Positions 63,736 through 64,000 of a stretch of DNA of 64,000 nt are shown one piece after another. The position numbers and the translations under genes were made by a program. The notes beneath the pieces were generated by a model. It was given only the letters and a program-made list of their open reading frames with translations, was not told the DNA's origin and did no database searches. This DNA is from Bacteroidales bacterium. GTDB lineage: Bacteria; Bacteroidota; Bacteroidia; Bacteroidales; UBA4417. Position 1 is the stretch's first letter; each line of letters starts with the position of its first letter. The DNA lies in NCBI GenBank assembly GCA_016707785.1, contig JADJGZ010000013.1, positions 90,079 through 154,078 on the forward strand, given 5' to 3'.

Positions 63736-64000
63736 ATGGAAGAACCAATGACATATTACATCGACCTGATAACCAGGTACTTTTCGGGAGAAGCAAGTCC
63801 TGAAGAGCTAATGTCATTGTCGGAATGGATCAAAGAAAGTGCTGAAAACAGGAAATTGTTTGAGGATTATGGCAAGGCCTGGGATCTCACCGAACAATCC
63901 ATTATTGACCAGAAAATTGACATGGACGCTGAATGGTCATCATTGTCAGGCAAAATCAATTTTGAAGAAAAGCGTCATGAACCCAAAGTAATCAATATCT
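63736..64000 (+). CDS. FecR-like anti-sigma factor (partial, cut by window edge)
   Basis: I translated from the ATG at 63736: YYIDLITRYFSGEASPEELMSLSEWI, EDYGKAWDLTEQ, DMDAEWSSLSGKINF. This is the cytoplasmic N-terminal domain of Bacteroidota FecR proteins, which bind the ECF sigma factor and pass on a signal from a TonB receptor. The membrane helix and periplasmic part lie beyond the window. It starts 62 bp after the ECF sigma gene, and a SusC/SusD-like pair would be expected further downstream. Confidence 0.88.
   Translation, partial: MEEPMTYYIDLITRYFSGEASPEELMSLSEWIKESAENRKLFEDYGKAWDLTEQSIIDQKIDMDAEWSSLSGKINFEEKRHEPKVINI

Overview
The window comes from a Bacteroidota chromosome, most likely a free-living or sediment/gut-type member of the Bacteroidales or a close relative. 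Several signs agree. A peptidase carries a type IX secretion (Por) sorting tail. There is a GldB-type lipoprotein, a DUF2795 gene just upstream of a long Bacteroidota-type SecA, and a UbiA/MqnP-type prenyltransferase. Outer-membrane barrels and TonB receptors are abundant, an ECF sigma/FecR pair starts at the right edge, and several promoters fit the Bacteroidota pattern TTG-N19-21-TAnnTTTG. The DNA is AT-rich, gene-dense and mostly ordinary core genome. I see no rRNA, tRNA, CRISPR array, prophage or intact insertion sequence.

Layout. 0-5.3 kb: partial Crp/Fnr regulator, a PstS-like lipoprotein (frameshifted) with a phosphate-type porin, LpxH, and a TlpA-like lipoprotein. 5.4-12.6 kb: small exported protein, YifB/ComM ATPase, DUF1289 protein, type II NADH dehydrogenase, FadL-like barrel, and a strikingly Tyr/Trp- then Ser/Arg-rich lipoprotein. 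12.7-17.3 kb: same-strand run proS, kdsB, HU/SPOR protein, trmB, alkyltransferase-like protein. 17.3-26 kb: trypsin-like lipoprotein, mrp, NifU domain, nadE, two small barrels, gldB, TPR protein. 26.3-33 kb: zinc-ribbon coiled coil, Nif3-like protein, lpxK, MqnP-like prenyltransferase, methyltransferase, LolD/MacB-type ATPase, cobalamin adenosyltransferase. 33-40.6 kb: DUF2795, secA, T9SS-exported M28 peptidase, pyrH, frr. 40.6-45 kb: TPR histidine kinase, radical SAM/SPASM protein, AI-2E-family permease. 45.2-56.6 kb: His-rich small protein plus TonB receptor (frameshifted), PLP decarboxylase, sialate O-acetylesterase (doubly frameshifted), SPFH protein, methyltransferase, M19 dipeptidase, phosphopantetheinyl transferase, patatin. 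56.8-64 kb: glycosyltransferase overlapping an ECF sigma gene, tgt, LptF/G permease (frameshifted), ispE, a second ECF sigma (frameshifted) and the start of a FecR gene.

How the genes fit together. Envelope biogenesis dominates: lipid A (LpxH, LpxK, KdsB, LptF/G family), protein export (SecA, T9SS cargo), lipoproteins and barrels. Translation and RNA modification (ProS, TrmB, Tgt, Frr), Fe-S assembly (Mrp, NifU) and isoprenoid/quinone supply (IspE, MqnP-like) fill most of the rest.

The two most notable features are not classical genes. First, five genes are broken by single-base indels, mostly beside short homopolymers, which looks more like uncorrected assembly error than decay, although phase variation cannot be excluded for the TonB receptor. 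Second, the spacers between 56.5 and 62.6 kb hold several unrelated families of short tandem repeats; one heptamer family starts exactly at the stop codons of both tgt and the LptF/G gene. I did not find a clearly new multi-gene system; the best leads are the low-complexity lipoprotein, the His-rich protein/TonB receptor pair and the stop-codon-abutting repeats.
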